A stretch of DNA of 64,000 bases from Loxodes magnus. Taxonomy: Eukaryota; Ciliophora; Karyorelictea; Loxodida; Loxodidae. Both the position numbers and the translations under genes were made by a program. The notes beneath the pieces were generated by a model. That model was given only the letters and a program-made list of their open reading frames with translations. It did no database searches and was not told where the DNA came from. Numbering within the stretch: position 1 is the stretch's first letter; each line of letters starts with the position of its first letter. The DNA lies in the NCBI GenBank assembly GCA_946699065.1, contig CAMPDV010000683.1, positions 62,001 through 126,000 of the forward strand, written 5' to 3'. Shown piece after piece: positions 12,490 through 24,105 of the stretch.

Positions 12490-13078
12490 TTTTATAGCAA
12501 ACTAATATTATATTTACTATTTATGTTATTTTTGTAATTATCATTTCAAATTAATAATACCTAAACTATTCTAGATTATTTAAAGATAAAAACTTAATTC
12601 TATTATTCTATACAAATCTATATTATATTGATACCATTATTAATACTCTCTTTCTTAAAATAAGTTGTTTGCTATTAAACTTTTTAAGAAAGAAAGCATA
12701 TTTTTACTATCTTCTACTATTATTTTCTGAATTAATAGAAAGAGTAAACTTTACATAATATGCTTCTTTGTAATAAGCATGAGATAATATAAGTATTAGA
12801 TTAGCTAATATAAGCTATTTAAAACTAAAATTGATGTCACAAAAATCATAGTCTAGTTGACTTTAGTCATAAGATTTAAAAAGAATACAGTCATTAGTAG
12901 TAATAAGAAAGGATTTAAATAAACATAATGAAAGTGAGAAAAAAATTAAACCTACAAGATAAGAGTTTTAAATCTTAAATTGAAATTTATTAATTAAAAG
13001 ATTTAAGAATATCATTTGCTATCTAGAATGAAATAGCTTCTAAAATACTATTTTTTCTGAATAAATTAAAAGAATAAA
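12490..13078. other. No supported gene
   Basis: AT-rich spacer. The plus strand becomes purine-rich after about 12,850, so the segment starting at 13,079 may begin earlier, but I see no recognisable protein. Confidence 0.35.
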
Positions 13079-13850
13079 ATGCAACGAAAAGGCATGATTG
13101 ATATTTAAAAAATATTTAAGTTTGAAAGTAGTTACAGAATGGATATTTAGCATGGTTTAACAAGTGTTTATATAGATAAAATAAAATAACAAAAGTTTTA
13201 TAGAAGAATTGAATATTATAGAATTCCAGTGCTTCTAAATGAATAAAAAAGAAGTCACTAATATTTAATTAATCAAAGTTATAAATAAAAAAGCTGCGAA
13301 TAAATTAGAAATGTACATGTCTAAAGTGGTTGCCAAAATGTCTACTTTGAACTTATAAATCTAAGAATTGTCCTTTTGAAAAAAACGAAAAAATATAAAT
13401 CCTTTTAGAACTATAAGTATTAAATGGCTTTTATAAAATTTAGATTGAAATATTCATGCAATAGTTTGAGATTTAAATTCTTAAAGTAGCATAATTGTAC
13501 GCACTCTTTAAGTTTTTCAATTTCTTGACTATCTTAAATCAAAAATTTTTAGTTGCGCTTATTTTTTATATTCTAAGGAATGTAAAAAATTGCTGTCTTT
13601 TTCTCCAACTTTGCAATATATTAGACTTGAATTTCTGCTTCATTCACTACACTATTCAATAGGCATAAATTTAAATCCCAAAATTATAACAACATTCATA
13701 CTTTAGTCTCTTGAAAACATTATCAGTCTAATCCTTTAAAGCCCTATCTGCTTAACTTCCCTCTTCTTAATTTAGATCATATTACCCTAATTGATTTTCC
13801 TTATATCTCTAAACTTAAACTATTAACTACCATAAAAAAGCATTAAAGCT
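13079..13850 (+). CDS. Unassigned protein-coding segment
   Basis: Not recognised. From ATG 13,079 one frame stays protein-like for about 255 codons with Gln as TAA/TAG and Trp as TGA. It has a basic first half (QRKGMIDIQKIFKFESSYR), a middle rich in Phe, Ser and Leu, and a Leu/Pro/Asp-rich end (PLLNLDHITLIDFPYISK, about 13,765-13,820) that resembles the spacing of irregular leucine-rich repeats. No terminal TGA is obvious; the frame fades into AT-rich sequence after 13,850. It could be a small host gene or a relic. Confidence 0.4.
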
Positions 13851-14389
13851 AAATTTTATTTTTAAATTAGTTTAATGATACTTATTAACAAATCTCTTGT
13901 AAATAAAAGCTTAAAATGAAATATATTGTATATTTAAAGGTTTAATGTACCTTGATAGTTTATTAAGATACATAAATAAGAAGTATTATACAGAATTAGA
14001 CTATCTTTAATTAAAGATACTGAGTCTAGTAATCATAATAATTTATTTATTTAGCTAGTAATGCTCCAATATAATAAATAATCAATTAAATACTTTAATT
14101 AATTTATTAACTCTGAGGCTAGTACTTTAAAGTTGTTTTTTGGTCAATTTGAACTTGCTTTCTTCTCTATTCATTTCAATTTACTGCTCATTAATATGTA
14201 GTTCCTCGCTCTTACATTTAGTTTGTCTTTCTTTAACATAAATTTTTTAATTAGATAAGCTGAAATAAATTGAACCAACAACTTAACTATCTTAATTGAT
14301 TCATATAAGCAAGCAGCAACTTTGAAGTTAAATCTATTTCCTAGCCTCAATATTGTAAATCTTCTAAAAAAGAATAATATGAAGTTGTC
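13851..14389. other. AT-rich, no supported gene
   Basis: No recognisable reading, RNA or repeat. The second half is T-rich, so the minus-strand segment at 14,390-14,850 may extend into it. Confidence 0.35.
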
Positions 14390-14850
14390 TATTTTCTTTT
14401 ACGAAAAGCTTAAAAATAAATCTATCTAATGTTTTTCGTTTTAAGCTCCAGATTCTACTTATTAGATAAGTAAATGATATACATGCTCCTTAATCCTTAA
14501 ATCTTATAACTTAGATTGATTATTTTTTCTTTTTTCTTCCCTTTTAAAGAAAGTTACTTAGAATCTTTTTCTGCTAGATTAAACTCCTCATTGTAGTGTA
14601 GCTCCGAGACTAAACTTGCAATTTAAAAAATTGAAAGTAGGGAGATTAAAAATTTTTATTAGTTAGCTTTATTTGGCAGTTATATTCAGCATGTTAAAAA
14701 CAATAGGAGACTCATTGAGATTCTTTAATTTTAAATATCTTGCGTTGCTTGGATATTCCCCTAATTTTTTCTTTTTTTAATTCCTTTAGCTCAAGCTATT
14801 CTTTCAAGAGTAATAATTCTTCAATATAATAAAATATCTTTAATTAAGAA
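14390..14850 (-). CDS. Unassigned coding segment, partial
   Basis: Not recognised. The minus strand begins near 14,850 with a charged helix (EELLLLKEQLELKELKKEK), continues through a Cys/His-containing stretch (VSYCFQHAEYNC) and stays Lys/Gln-rich to about 14,390. It sits downstream, on the same strand, of the gag-like copy at 14,950-16,123 and could be part of the same retroelement. It lacks any defining motif. Confidence 0.3.
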
Positions 14851-14949
14851 TTTAACTTTTAGTTATATATATAATTATTATATAAGTTATAACAATAATT
14901 AATTATAGTTTTATCATTTTTCAATCGGGTTTATCACTGTTCTAAAATT

Positions 14950-16123
14950 TTAAAGTAGAGTATATTGGAAGCAATCTTCATAATCTTTCTCTGTCTTATG
15001 CATCATGATAGCTAATCATCTATTATTCTTTTCTCCTGGTCTTACTATAGATATTTGATTTAGATCATATTAATTGTCAAATTTTTATTAGAGTTTGAGT
15101 CTTTTACCTTCACACATTTGATTTGATAATCGAATTTGTACACTATCTCAAGTCTATAAATCTTACCCTCTGGAGTAATTTACAGATTATTTAATTTTCT
15201 CATTCCTTTTATAGTTTCTTAGTTTCAACTGTTTGCTTATTTAAAATTTCTAGCAATTCTTATGAAATATTCCTGCGTTTTACAGAGCCAGCATCTAATA
15301 TTTATCTTTTCTCCATTTTTTTACTAGCTGCATTGCTAGTTAATATCATATAAAGTTAAAAAGTTAAAAGTTAAAAAGCTTTGTTAAAGCCTTAGTAGTC
15401 AGCCATCTAACCTATTCTATCAGCTTGTCTCCATTAGTTTGTCTTGAATTTCTACTAGGCTTAGTTAGGCGGTGTAGCACTTCATTAGCGCACCATCCTT
15501 TAATATTCTGAATAGTTTTCATCTTGCATGTAGTCCTAATTATTTCTCAAAGGATTAAGATTTGAATTAAAGAATTTTTTTCTATAAATTTTTCCGCTTT
15601 ATGTTGGATATATCCTAAATAGTTTTCTAAAAATATCTTATTTATTCTTTCTTTAAATTTCGCTTAGTTAGTAGCAGTATTTTTATTGGTGTTATTTATT
15701 GCACACGTAGCATTTTATTCTTCTTTTAACCTATTATTCCTGTAACACTTATTTAATTTAAATTTACTACTTATTTTAAATAAACGTTTACTGTTTATTT
15801 TAATTTGAGGCTTCATTTTCTATTTCTATAGGATCTGATTAATTCTGTTAAAACGAAAATGGCGTTACCTTAGTTTATTATTAAGGTTAAAGAATTCTTT
15901 GTTCCAGTTTGTTTTCTATTTCTTATGATGATTAATATTGTTTCTCAAGTAAAGATGTTATTAATTTTTCTACTTTATCAGTGAGGTATCTATTTTTGAA
16001 CATAAACTCTTTTAATGACTTAGATAATATTTCTATTTGAGTTTGTGTCGGGAGTTTTTTTAGTTCTGGATTTCCAAGTGGTTAATGTTCGTCATATCAA
16101 TCATATTTCTCACTTTCACTCAT
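14950..16123 (-). CDS. LINE ORF1 (gag-like), copy E
   Basis: The most complete minus-strand gag-like protein. An ATG at 16,123 opens MSESEKYDWYDEHQPLGNP, with a TGA inside. A helical coiled-coil zone follows, then a Gln-rich linker written mostly with TAA/TAG. A zinc knuckle lies at about 15,672-15,712, CYVCNKQHQQKYC, spaced CX2CX3HX4C, one residue shorter than in its sister copies. About 30 residues later comes SGKIYRKK, the PxGxIY motif shared by the family. The frame runs on without a visible break to about 15,190. A second, out-of-frame match to the motif (TPEGKIYRLE) near 15,170 suggests a second truncated copy fused behind it. Expected role: binding the element's RNA. Confidence 0.7.
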
Positions 16124-16653
16124 TGTAATTATTTCGCTTTTTTATTTTTTAGATTATTTTCCTGTTTAAATGTTTTGTTCAAAGTTCTGTTATTTCTTAG
16201 AAGCCATTTTATATATATATAATAATTATGAGTTAGATTATTCAAAAAAAGACTTTCAGCAAATTAGTTTAATTTCTCCTCTGTTTACAGTATTCTCAAA
16301 TCGAGTTCTTAAACTGAAGATGGTCCCTAGTTTCATATTTTCTGTTTTAGCATATTAATGCTAGCTTTAAGGCATTAAATTTGTTCTTTAAGTGAGTGTA
16401 ACTGTACTGATAGTTATTAGTTTATCTATTACATATATTTTAGATTTCTCAATAACCATATGCTGAGAATCCATTTCATATGGCTATTGCATAATTTATT
16501 TCTTAATTCGCTAAGTTTTCTTTCTGTTAACAATCTATTGGAGAAAAATGGATTAGTAAAAGCAAAGGCAGGGTAAGAGAATATGTTTCTAGTTTTCTCT
16601 GGTGATATGAGAATGTAATAACAATTTAGCCATTTTATATTATAAATAAATTT

Positions 16654-17105
16654 GATTATAGAGCGCGTAGCACTCTCGTTGGTGCGCAGCTCTTTAAAAA
16701 AAATGTTTCATACTGACAAGAATGTTTGTTACTGATAAAATTATAAGATACTGATAAAAATGTTCAATACTGATATAATTTTAGAATACTCGTAATCTTT
16801 AATACTTGCTGGAGGTCCAAGGACATGGCAGGATTGTGTCTCATTGCATCACCAAAGCAGAGGACGACATGTGTCAATTATGGGTATTTAAATTCCCCAC
16901 CTCTGATGAAGCTCGCAATATTATTTCTTTTTAGTTCCAGAATTAAAAATAAATGAATCCAAGCCAGTGTCGAAGATCTAAGAATCTTATGTCTCGAGGT
17001 CAAACCAAAGCAGAGGAAGACATGTGTCAATTATGGGTACTTAACTTCCCCAACCTCTGATGAAGATGACATTGTTGTTCACCTTCGAACAACTATGGCG
17101 GTTTT
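16654..17105 (-). mobile_element. SINE-like element with LINE 3' tail and doubled body
   Basis: Read on the minus strand, a body with two 65-bp direct repeats is followed by four short TTATCAGTA-type repeats (about 16,705-16,780). The element ends with a hairpin tail at 16,654-16,695. That tail (AGAGC and GCG...GCACC arms) is almost the same as the tail ending the LINE at 37,525-37,565 and the SINE-like elements at 33.5 and 62.7 kb. The tail is probably what the LINE reverse transcriptase recognises. The body differs from the other two SINE-like copies. I could not identify its RNA ancestor. Confidence 0.55.
16851..17069. repeat. Two 65-bp direct repeats, structured
   Basis: Copies at 16,851-16,915 and 17,004-17,069 differ at only a few positions. 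Each carries complementary arms CAGAGG and CCTCTG about 35 nt apart, so each can fold alone. Between them lies about 90 bp of unrelated sequence. Confidence 0.8.
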
Positions 17106-17654
17106 AAAGAATATAATAATTTATATTTAATTTAATTAAAAATAGGAAGAAAATTGTCTCTAGTTATACAACTTTAATCAGAGGAATAAATTAAGAAAAG
17201 CTAAATATTAAAAAAGAAACTTAAATGCTTCTTAATTATTACTTTAATCAAATTTTATAATTACTTCAAAGATAATTTACATCATATCATGAGAAGGCTT
17301 TTCAGATTAGTAACTTAACTAGTTAATATTTTCTATATAATATATAAGATAAATGAAAAAGCTTAAAATATTTCAGGAAGTTCTTTTAATTTTATTAATG
17401 TATTATCACAAAATAATTAAAATCTACATTTTTTAAAGCAAACATTAATTCCATAAATAAATGATTATAACTAGTCTATTAGGATAACTTTAGTATTGCT
17501 TTAAAGTTATTGGTGCTAAATAAATTATTTTATATAATAAGGGATAAAAAATGGAAATTTATTTGAGTTAATTAAAATATAAACTATAAGAATTCTTAGA
17601 TAACTTAGAAACTAATTTTTCATATTTAAGAAATTGTTGAGGGTATAATTAAAA
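17106..17654. other. AT-rich, no supported gene
   Basis: Spacer before the tRNA pair. No repeat or protein-like reading found. Confidence 0.5.
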
Positions 17655-17727
17655 GGGGATCTAGCTCAAATGGTAGAGCGCTCGTTTCGCATACGAGAGG
17701 CAACGGGATCGATACCCGTGTTCTCCA
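17655..17727 (+). tRNA. tRNA-Ala (anticodon CGC)
   Basis: A 73-nt cloverleaf. The anticodon stem CTCGT/ACGAG closes a loop TTCGCAT, giving anticodon CGC, which reads GCG (Ala). The acceptor stem contains a G3-U70 pair, the alanine identity element. The T arm shows GGGATCGATACCC. There is no intron and the 3' CCA is not encoded. It is followed 76 bp later by a tRNA-Lys on the same strand. Confidence 0.93.
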
Positions 17728-17803
17728 GTTTTATGAAAGTAAAATGATAAATAAACTATAAAGATATTAGTTATTTTTAAATAAGTGATATAATAATAAA
17801 TAA

Positions 17804-17876
17804 GCCGGTTTAGCTCAGTCGGTAGAGCGCCAGCCTTTTAAGCTGGTGGTCAAGGGTTCAAGTCCCTTAGTCGGCG
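17804..17876 (+). tRNA. tRNA-Lys (anticodon TTT)
   Basis: A 73-nt cloverleaf. The acceptor stem GCCGGTT pairs with AGTCGGC. The D arm TAGCTCAGTCGGTAGAGC matches box A and the T arm GGTTCAAGTCC matches box B. The anticodon stem CCAGC/GCTGG closes loop CTTTTAA, anticodon TTT. No intron and no encoded CCA. Neither tRNA here is a reassigned-stop reader. Confidence 0.95.
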
Positions 17877-17879
17877 TTT

Positions 17880-18600
17880 TTATCGTCTAAATACAATTTT
17901 TAGGTTATAATTAAAAAAATAAACTTTTAATTATACAACAGTCTATAATATATCTATAAAGCAGTAATAAAAAGACTTCAATAAACCTTAAAAAAGAAAT
18001 ATTTTACATTCTAAATTTGAAAAAATAGATTGAAGCTAGTTAAATAAACATTAAAGTTTAGTATAAAGGCTAATATTGAGATTTGTAAAGAAATTTAGGA
18101 AAATAAATGTATACAAATTTTATTTTTTAAATTAAAAAACTAAAATTATTAGATGGGAATAATTGAATTCAAAAGTATATTATATCAAATAATTAAATTT
18201 TGTTTCCAAATAGTGATCAAAAGTTCTTTTATTGATTTTAAATATTTTTAGAAAGCTTATTATTTTAATAAATTCTAATGTTTTAATTTAAATTTTTAAA
18301 CTAAAAGAGTTTTTTGACACTTATAGCTGTAAGAATTACTTTCTTCAATTATAGTCATTAGTAAATATTTTTAAAGCTTTTTAACATTTTTAATGCTTTG
18401 TTAATTAATCTTGATCTCATCAATTTTTAATTACCCATGCTATAGTCTCATCTTTTATTTCTTCCTTTTTTTACTTTTTCCATTTCTAATGATTCTAGTC
18501 TTCTTGATATAAGTTTCTTGCGAAATATTTTTATTTATAAATCTAAATATCCCAAATAAGACTTCCGAAAGGAGTTTATAAGTCCTTAATCATATAATAT
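17880..18600. other. AT-rich, little supported
   Basis: Downstream of the tRNAs. The last part (about 18,300-18,600) is T-rich and could be a decayed 3' extension of the LINE fragment at 18,620-19,010. No motif is visible. Confidence 0.35.
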
Positions 18601-18619
18601 AAGTGTCTTAAGTTATAAT

Positions 18620-19010
18620 TCCCAATCTTTTAAAATAGTCAATTCTTATATTATAATAACATATATATTTAAAAATGTGCTAGATGTATCATACTCTCCA
18701 CACATACAGTAGGGATTATCAATAGGATAATGACGATATTAGAGATATTTTCGAAAATTATAAGATTGAGTTCTAATTTTATACATACTGGCAATTGTTA
18801 AACTTAGTGTAAGTAATTAGTGGAAACTGGTAAATATTATTAAACAGCTTAGTATATATTTTAGCTTTTTTCATTCTCTTAAGCTTTTTAGTAGCTGTAT
18901 TATAGAAATAATGTTCTATTTTGTCTCTTATATATTTAGTTAAATTTTTGAACTTATACTAATCTAGGAATTCTACAAGTCGATATTATAAAAGTCTGAT
19001 CCATGTAGAT
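18620..19010 (-). pseudogene. LINE ORF2 C-terminal fragment, copy C
   Basis: Read on the minus strand this matches the C-terminal end of LINE copy B. DFYNIDLQN (about 18,990) corresponds to QFYNIDLRD. YNFRKYLQYRHYPIDNPYC (about 18,740) corresponds to YNFRKELQDRHYSIDNPYC. It continues into MCGEYD, the start of the Cys-rich zinc site (C-x-C-G) at the end of non-LTR reverse transcriptases. The expected His/Cys pair after it is lost. No catalytic domain is present. Confidence 0.7.
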
Positions 19011-19079
19011 TTTTATTCAAAATTTTTCGTAGAAATCTACTAAAAAAAGAATTTAATTTGTAGGAAAAAACACAAATAG

Positions 19080-19225
19080 TTAATTGGCGTCTGAAAGAGC
19101 AACTAGAAAGCACAAGAAGCAACGGGTAAGAGTTGGAAGATGAAACGAACGATACATAACTTCATGGACTTAATTAAAGTGAAGTATCTGATTCATATCA
19201 AAACTTAATTTAAATATCATTTTTT
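19080..19225 (+). pseudogene. Coiled-coil fragment, gag-like
   Basis: A short plus-strand stretch reads LKEQLESTRSNGQELEDETN, a charged helix like the coiled coil of the gag-like copies but with no zinc knuckle. It lies head to head with the copy C reverse-transcriptase fragment. Probably a broken retroelement piece. Confidence 0.35.
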
Positions 19226-19229
19226 AATG

Positions 19230-19560
19230 AATTCTCAAGTAAAAGATTGATATTATTTCTTTCTTATACATTTGCTAAGTTTAATATAGTTATTTTCTGG
19301 AAATTTCTAAAATCTTTCATGTTGTTATCTGAATATATGTGCAGTGGCATGTCTATATAACGTAATTTGCTTCTTAATAAAATTTTAATCTAATTTTTTG
19401 CTTTTATAGTTCTCAAAAGGAAATTGGCTAGAAATCATAATTTCGTCATCATTTCTATCCCATAAATCTAAAAGTTAATTACATTAGCTGAAAGTATTAA
19501 TTGAGCTATGATAATAAAATAAGTCTATTTTAGTGCTTTAGTATAAAAAGGCATAATTAA
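19230..19560 (-). CDS. Unassigned coding segment, partial
   Basis: Not recognised. The minus strand is purine-rich and reads IKILLRSKLRYIDMPLHIY, then MKDFRNFQKITILNLANV, with Leu/Ile spacing similar to leucine-rich repeats. About 100 residues in all. Start and end are not visible. Confidence 0.3.
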
Positions 19561-19599
19561 TGCTTCTAAACTAGCGTTTTCTGATATAATTACTTTTAT

Positions 19600-20689
19600 G
19601 GATATAAATAAATGAAAAGTTAATAAATTAAGAAGTAATTTTAATTTAAAGATAAGAAATAAAAGTTATCACTTGTGGAACTGAATTAAATTTTAAATCT
19701 ATTTATGAGCAAAAAGTTTAGCTTATTACTAATCTGAATATATTTCTACTTTAAGACTAAAATTATCTTTAAGTAATTATAAAATTTAATCAAAGTAGTA
19801 CTTTTTAGAATAGCTTTATTAATAATTAATACTTCTTTAAAATATTTAATTTATTCTTTTTTATTAACTTGTTACTCAAATATTGTAAATACTAAAGTAT
19901 AAAAATGTATACTATTTTTTTAATACTAAGCATACTAATTATTATCTTTACTTAGCATTTAATTTTTTAATAACTAAATGCATTTTAATATCTCTTCAAT
20001 CGTAAATAAAGTATTAAATATCTTATTTATTCTAAAAATTATAAGATATACCATAATTATTTGTATTTAATAAAAAGCATAACTTATTTTAAATAGAATA
20101 GTTAAAAAATTATTTAAAAGATATTGTTTAGTATCAAGAAATTTTATAAATTTCCATACTAAAAATATTTAGAGCCTTCAATTTTCTTATACAGTTAATC
20201 ATATATCTTTCTTATTTTATTCAAATACAAATTTTAAAATTATAATTAATAATGAATTTGCCTTAAGATATTTTGCTTTTCTTTTATTAAAAAAATAATT
20301 TTCGGCATTTTAAAACTTCTGAGATGGAAAAAGTTTATTTCTAATTTAATATTTTCACTTGATAAATTTTCTATTAAGGTACTGCGATTAACATGTCAAA
20401 AAAAGCTTTGATATTGAATTATTAGTCTGAAGTTTTTCAAGCAAATTTATTCCGTCTGAAAAATGTCTTATAGTATAAAACGCTGAGAAAAAACAAATTT
20501 TTTATTTTCACAAGATTTAACACTTAAAAATTAATCTAATAACATTCAAATTTTTTTAAATAAAATGCTATCATATAAATTCTTACAACAGAAAAAAATT
20601 ATAACCAAAAAATTGTATATAAAAAGCTTTTATAACAGTAACTTTATAATAAAAAATAATTACTTTTACAATTTTCCAATGCTTACTTT
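19600..20689. other. AT-rich, no supported gene
   Basis: Long AT-rich stretch with poly(A)/poly(T) runs. Short open frames are what this composition gives by chance. Confidence 0.45.
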
Positions 20690-23365
20690 TATTTTTATAC
20701 TCTTAAATTATTCTATCTTCTCTCTCATCACAAACATAATATTCAATCTCTCATTATTACTAAATCTCCACCTTTCCTTCACCATACTCATCCAACCTTT
20801 TAAAATATTTAATTAATAAATTATTACTCTTGTCAATCTTTCATATATCACATTCAATCTTTAATTTCTTAATTTTCTAAATACTTACTACCTTTTTTAC
20901 TTAAATATAATTATATCACAACATATTTTTATCTTACATACATAAACTCAACAATACTCTCACTCAATCATTAAAATATATTCATATATAAACATAAGCA
21001 TATAGTAATTAGTAATTAGTAACATAACAGTATTATAGAATAGTTTAATTATGTATAATTACATAATAGTATAGTAATATAGAAGTATAATAGTATAACA
21101 GTGTAGTAATATTGTAGTATAGTTGTAAATAGCATAGTATTGTAACATAGTAGCATACTAGTATAGTAGAATATTGATTATTACAATATTTAAGTTCATT
21201 AATTTAATAAATATATTAATTTAATTATTATATCAAATTTAATCAACATCTCAACTCATACTTCTCTACAAGTTCTACTCACTCATCTTAATATTGTCAG
21301 TTATACAATTCCTCAATCTCAATCCATACTCAACATAAACCTGATCTCAATCCACCTACTTTATTAATAATTAATCATTAAATTGTTACTTACATATCCA
21401 ACAGATTCATCTGAACACATCAACCTCGAGATATTCCATCTTCTCAAGTTACCACATGAATCTCCAGAATAGATCCATCTTGAATCCTTTGATAATGCCA
21501 ACGACTGAATTCCAAATTTGTGACCACTTAGAGTTAATAAACACTAACCAGTTGAAAAAGACCATATCTATATTGTTCTGTCATATGATGTTAATACTAT
21601 ATAGCTAGAGTCAAAGGAGATTACTACCGATGTATCTTTATGATAATTTCCCTATAAAGTTCTTAGGAGAGTACCATCGTGGAAATTCCAAATCTTGATA
21701 GTTTAGTCTCATGATGCTGATACTATATAGCTAGAGTCAAAAGAGATTACTACCTTTGTAACTTCATCAGTATGTCCTTCTAAAGTTCCTAGGAGAGTAC
21801 CATCGCGGAAATTCCAGATCTTTATTGTTTTGTCATCAGATGCTGATACTATATAACTAGAGTCAAAGGAGATTACTACCGAGTTAATAGAAGAAGTATG
21901 TCCCTTTAAAGTTCTCAGGAGAATACCATTATAGAGGTTCCAGATCTTTATAGTTTTGTCACCAGATGCTGAACCTGATACTATATAGTTAGAGTCATGG
22001 GAGATTACTACCGAGTTAACTGGACGAGTATGTCCCGTTAAAGTTCTTAGGAGAATACCATTGCAGGAATTCCAAATCTTTATTGTTTGGTCACGTGATG
22101 CTGATACTATATAGTTAGAGTCAAAGGAGATTACTACCGAAGTAACTTAATCAGTGTGACCTTCTAAAGTATTTATTAAGGCAGATGTTTAATAATCTCA
22201 GATCCTAATTGTTTTATCCCATGAACCAGTGATGATATATTGATTGTCAGGAGAGATAGCTATTGAGCTGATGTTAGAGGAATTACCTTTAAGTTCATGA
22301 GGATATTCAGTTGTTATATCGGAGAGATTAGCATTAGTCAATGTACAATCGATAAACTTGGTATTTCTTAAATTGCATTGATGGAAACTTGAATTAGTGA
22401 AGTCACAGTTAGTAAATGTCACGTCCGATAAATCTGCTTGAACTAATCTCATGTTGGCTAAATTTTATTATGTAAACTTAACATTCATGTAGTTAAGTAT
22501 CGTTATCACATTCGATGATACCTACGATACTTCCTATGATGTTCTTGATAACTCTAACACCTAATTTAATTTATTGGCAAGTTATTGGTTAGATCCTTAA
22601 GATAACTATAATAAGACTGACGTCTAAAGTGCTAAGTTTTAGTTATTTAAAGGATGTTACTTCAAAAACTAAATATCGATATTAGATTATAGTAGTTGGT
22701 TTAAACTTTGATTTAACTAATCGAACATTTGAGTATTGGAATTAACTAAGGCTTGCTTTGTCAAGATAGGTTGCTCTTAAAGTTATTGAATTTAAAAGTT
22801 CTATTACTCAAGCTAAAGTTCATGGATATGTTGAAGTAACTGTTAATCATTACTTTAAATAGTACTTGAAACTTCTTTGCTTAATTTTAACAATGATAAG
22901 TCTTTTTATATTAGTTACTCTTAAACTTATTATTAGTCTTAGTTTTACTATATTATATTTCCTTAACCTTAATATAAGAATTAATATAATTGGTTTTCTT
23001 ATATTTCTTATTATTAAAGATCCTATAAATGTTCTTTTTGAAACTGTTTTTATTACTATAGACCTTAACATAAGCCTCTTATTACATTATCTTAACTAAA
23101 ATAAGATTCTATTTACTAACTGGCTTTTTACTGAGTTAATATCTAACCCTATAAATGATCTCTCAGAAAATTGAAGACATTTAAGAAATACTTCTGAATA
23201 TTATATCGCAAACCTTAATCATTCAAATTCATATCAGATTCTTCCTTTACCACATTGATTTCTCTTAGTATTTCCGTAAATTACTACTATTATTCTTACG
23301 GAAATTGCTAATGTTGATGTGCCTACTGCTGTATATGCTAGCGCTATTACTATTATTATTAAATG
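20690..23365 (-). repeat. Segmental duplication, copy A
   Basis: About 2.65 kb similar to 37,697-40,333 in the same orientation, with a constant offset of 16,971 bp over the pentapeptide region. It covers most of the RING/WD40 gene and its 3' flank, including a TAG/TAT-rich low-complexity patch (21,000-21,190). Identity is highest in 22,140-23,365 and lower in the WD40 blades and 3' flank. Confidence 0.85.
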
Positions 23366-23820
23366 TTGAGTTCCGATAATCGATTCAATAAACTCTTAAT
23401 TCTATTAACTCTTTAAGAATATTATTCTATCAAAATCTTAAATATTCATTTAATTGCTTACTAGCAGATATTATTCCACTATTAACTAACGCCATTGATA
23501 ACATTTCTTATAAGCTATAACTAATCTTATTTCTAATTCTATTAGTCCTATAACCAATTTATTTATTGATTTAGTCATACTTAATCCAATGCTTGCTACT
23601 GCTGAGGCAACTAAGGCTATATTGGCTATTATAACATATAGTTTTGTAGATTCTCAGGACTTATAATAAAGCTTTGATGGTGATTCCTACATGAAATCAT
23701 TGCAGTAAGCTGATATATGGCACTTAGACAGTTGAAACATTAAACACAGTTGCAAGGAAGTTGCTTGGCTTAAAACTAACCTTAATCGAAAGCATTTCTG
23801 CAGTTAGAACACTGTTACAT
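21319..23820 (-). CDS. RING-like / Gln-rich coil / pentapeptide / WD40 protein
   Basis: One frame of 833 codons from ATG 23,820 to TGA 21,319, with no shift. Residues 4-48 form a Cys/His cluster (C4-x2-C7, C23-x-C25-x2-C28-x2-C31, C44, H47/H48) like a RING or B-box. About residues 50-440 are Gln-rich, probably coiled coil, much of the Gln written TAA/TAG. About 450-510 hold pentapeptide repeats (ADLSD, CDFTN, CNLRN, ANLSD). Seven WD40 blades follow, one complete propeller; in-frame TGA gives the invariant Trp in blade 1 (IRIW). A GTAAGT at 21,393 may start a 38-nt intron, giving an alternative end. The order suggests a ubiquitin-ligase-like scaffold, but function is unknown. A second, truncated copy lies at 38,371-40,333. 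The 18S 5' fragment begins 286 bp upstream. Confidence 0.85.
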
Positions 23821-23974
23821 ATCCATTAATAAATAAAATTAGTTTTAGTATTTAGAAACTAATTACAATGAAATAAAAATAAAAATATTAAAAATTTAAT
23901 TATTTAATTTAATTTATTAATAAAATACAAACTATTAAATAAGAATTTCCCTTAAAAAATTAGGAAAAAGAGAT

Positions 23975-24105
23975 GGTTAATAACCAAAATAAAGGAGGCC
24001 AAATCATAAAAACTTTCCTAGACGTTGTCCTAAGTGTTGCCCTAGGTGTGACACTCTCCTAACAAAAATCTGAAAAGAGTAAATAACTCAAGGGGAAAGA
24101 CACTG
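23975..24105. other. Junction sequence beside the broken 18S, with 12-bp repeats
   Basis: Immediately beyond the broken end of the 18S 5' part the sequence is not rRNA. At about 24,018-24,055 it holds three tandem degenerate 12-mers (CCTAGACGTTGT, CCTAAGTGTTGC, CCTAGGTGTGAC). Origin unknown. Confidence 0.5.

Noticed and set aside
16851..17069. Hammerhead ribozyme, because each 65-bp repeat ends in CTGATGA
   Set aside because: The matching GAAA and cleavage-site elements are not present with workable stems in either copy.
17655..17876. Suppressor tRNAs for the reassigned codons
   Set aside because: Anticodons are CGC (Ala) and TTT (Lys); neither reads TAA, TAG or TGA.
20565..20816. 83-codon plus-strand frame
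   Set aside because: Low-complexity AT reading that partly overlaps the duplicated 3' flank of the WD40 gene. Its equivalent in the second copy is not open.
22850..23099. Overlapping 73- and 77-codon frames on opposite strands (also at 39,821-40,070)
   Set aside because: Shadow frames of the Gln-rich coil of the RING/WD40 gene, which is in a third frame with Gln written TAA/TAG.
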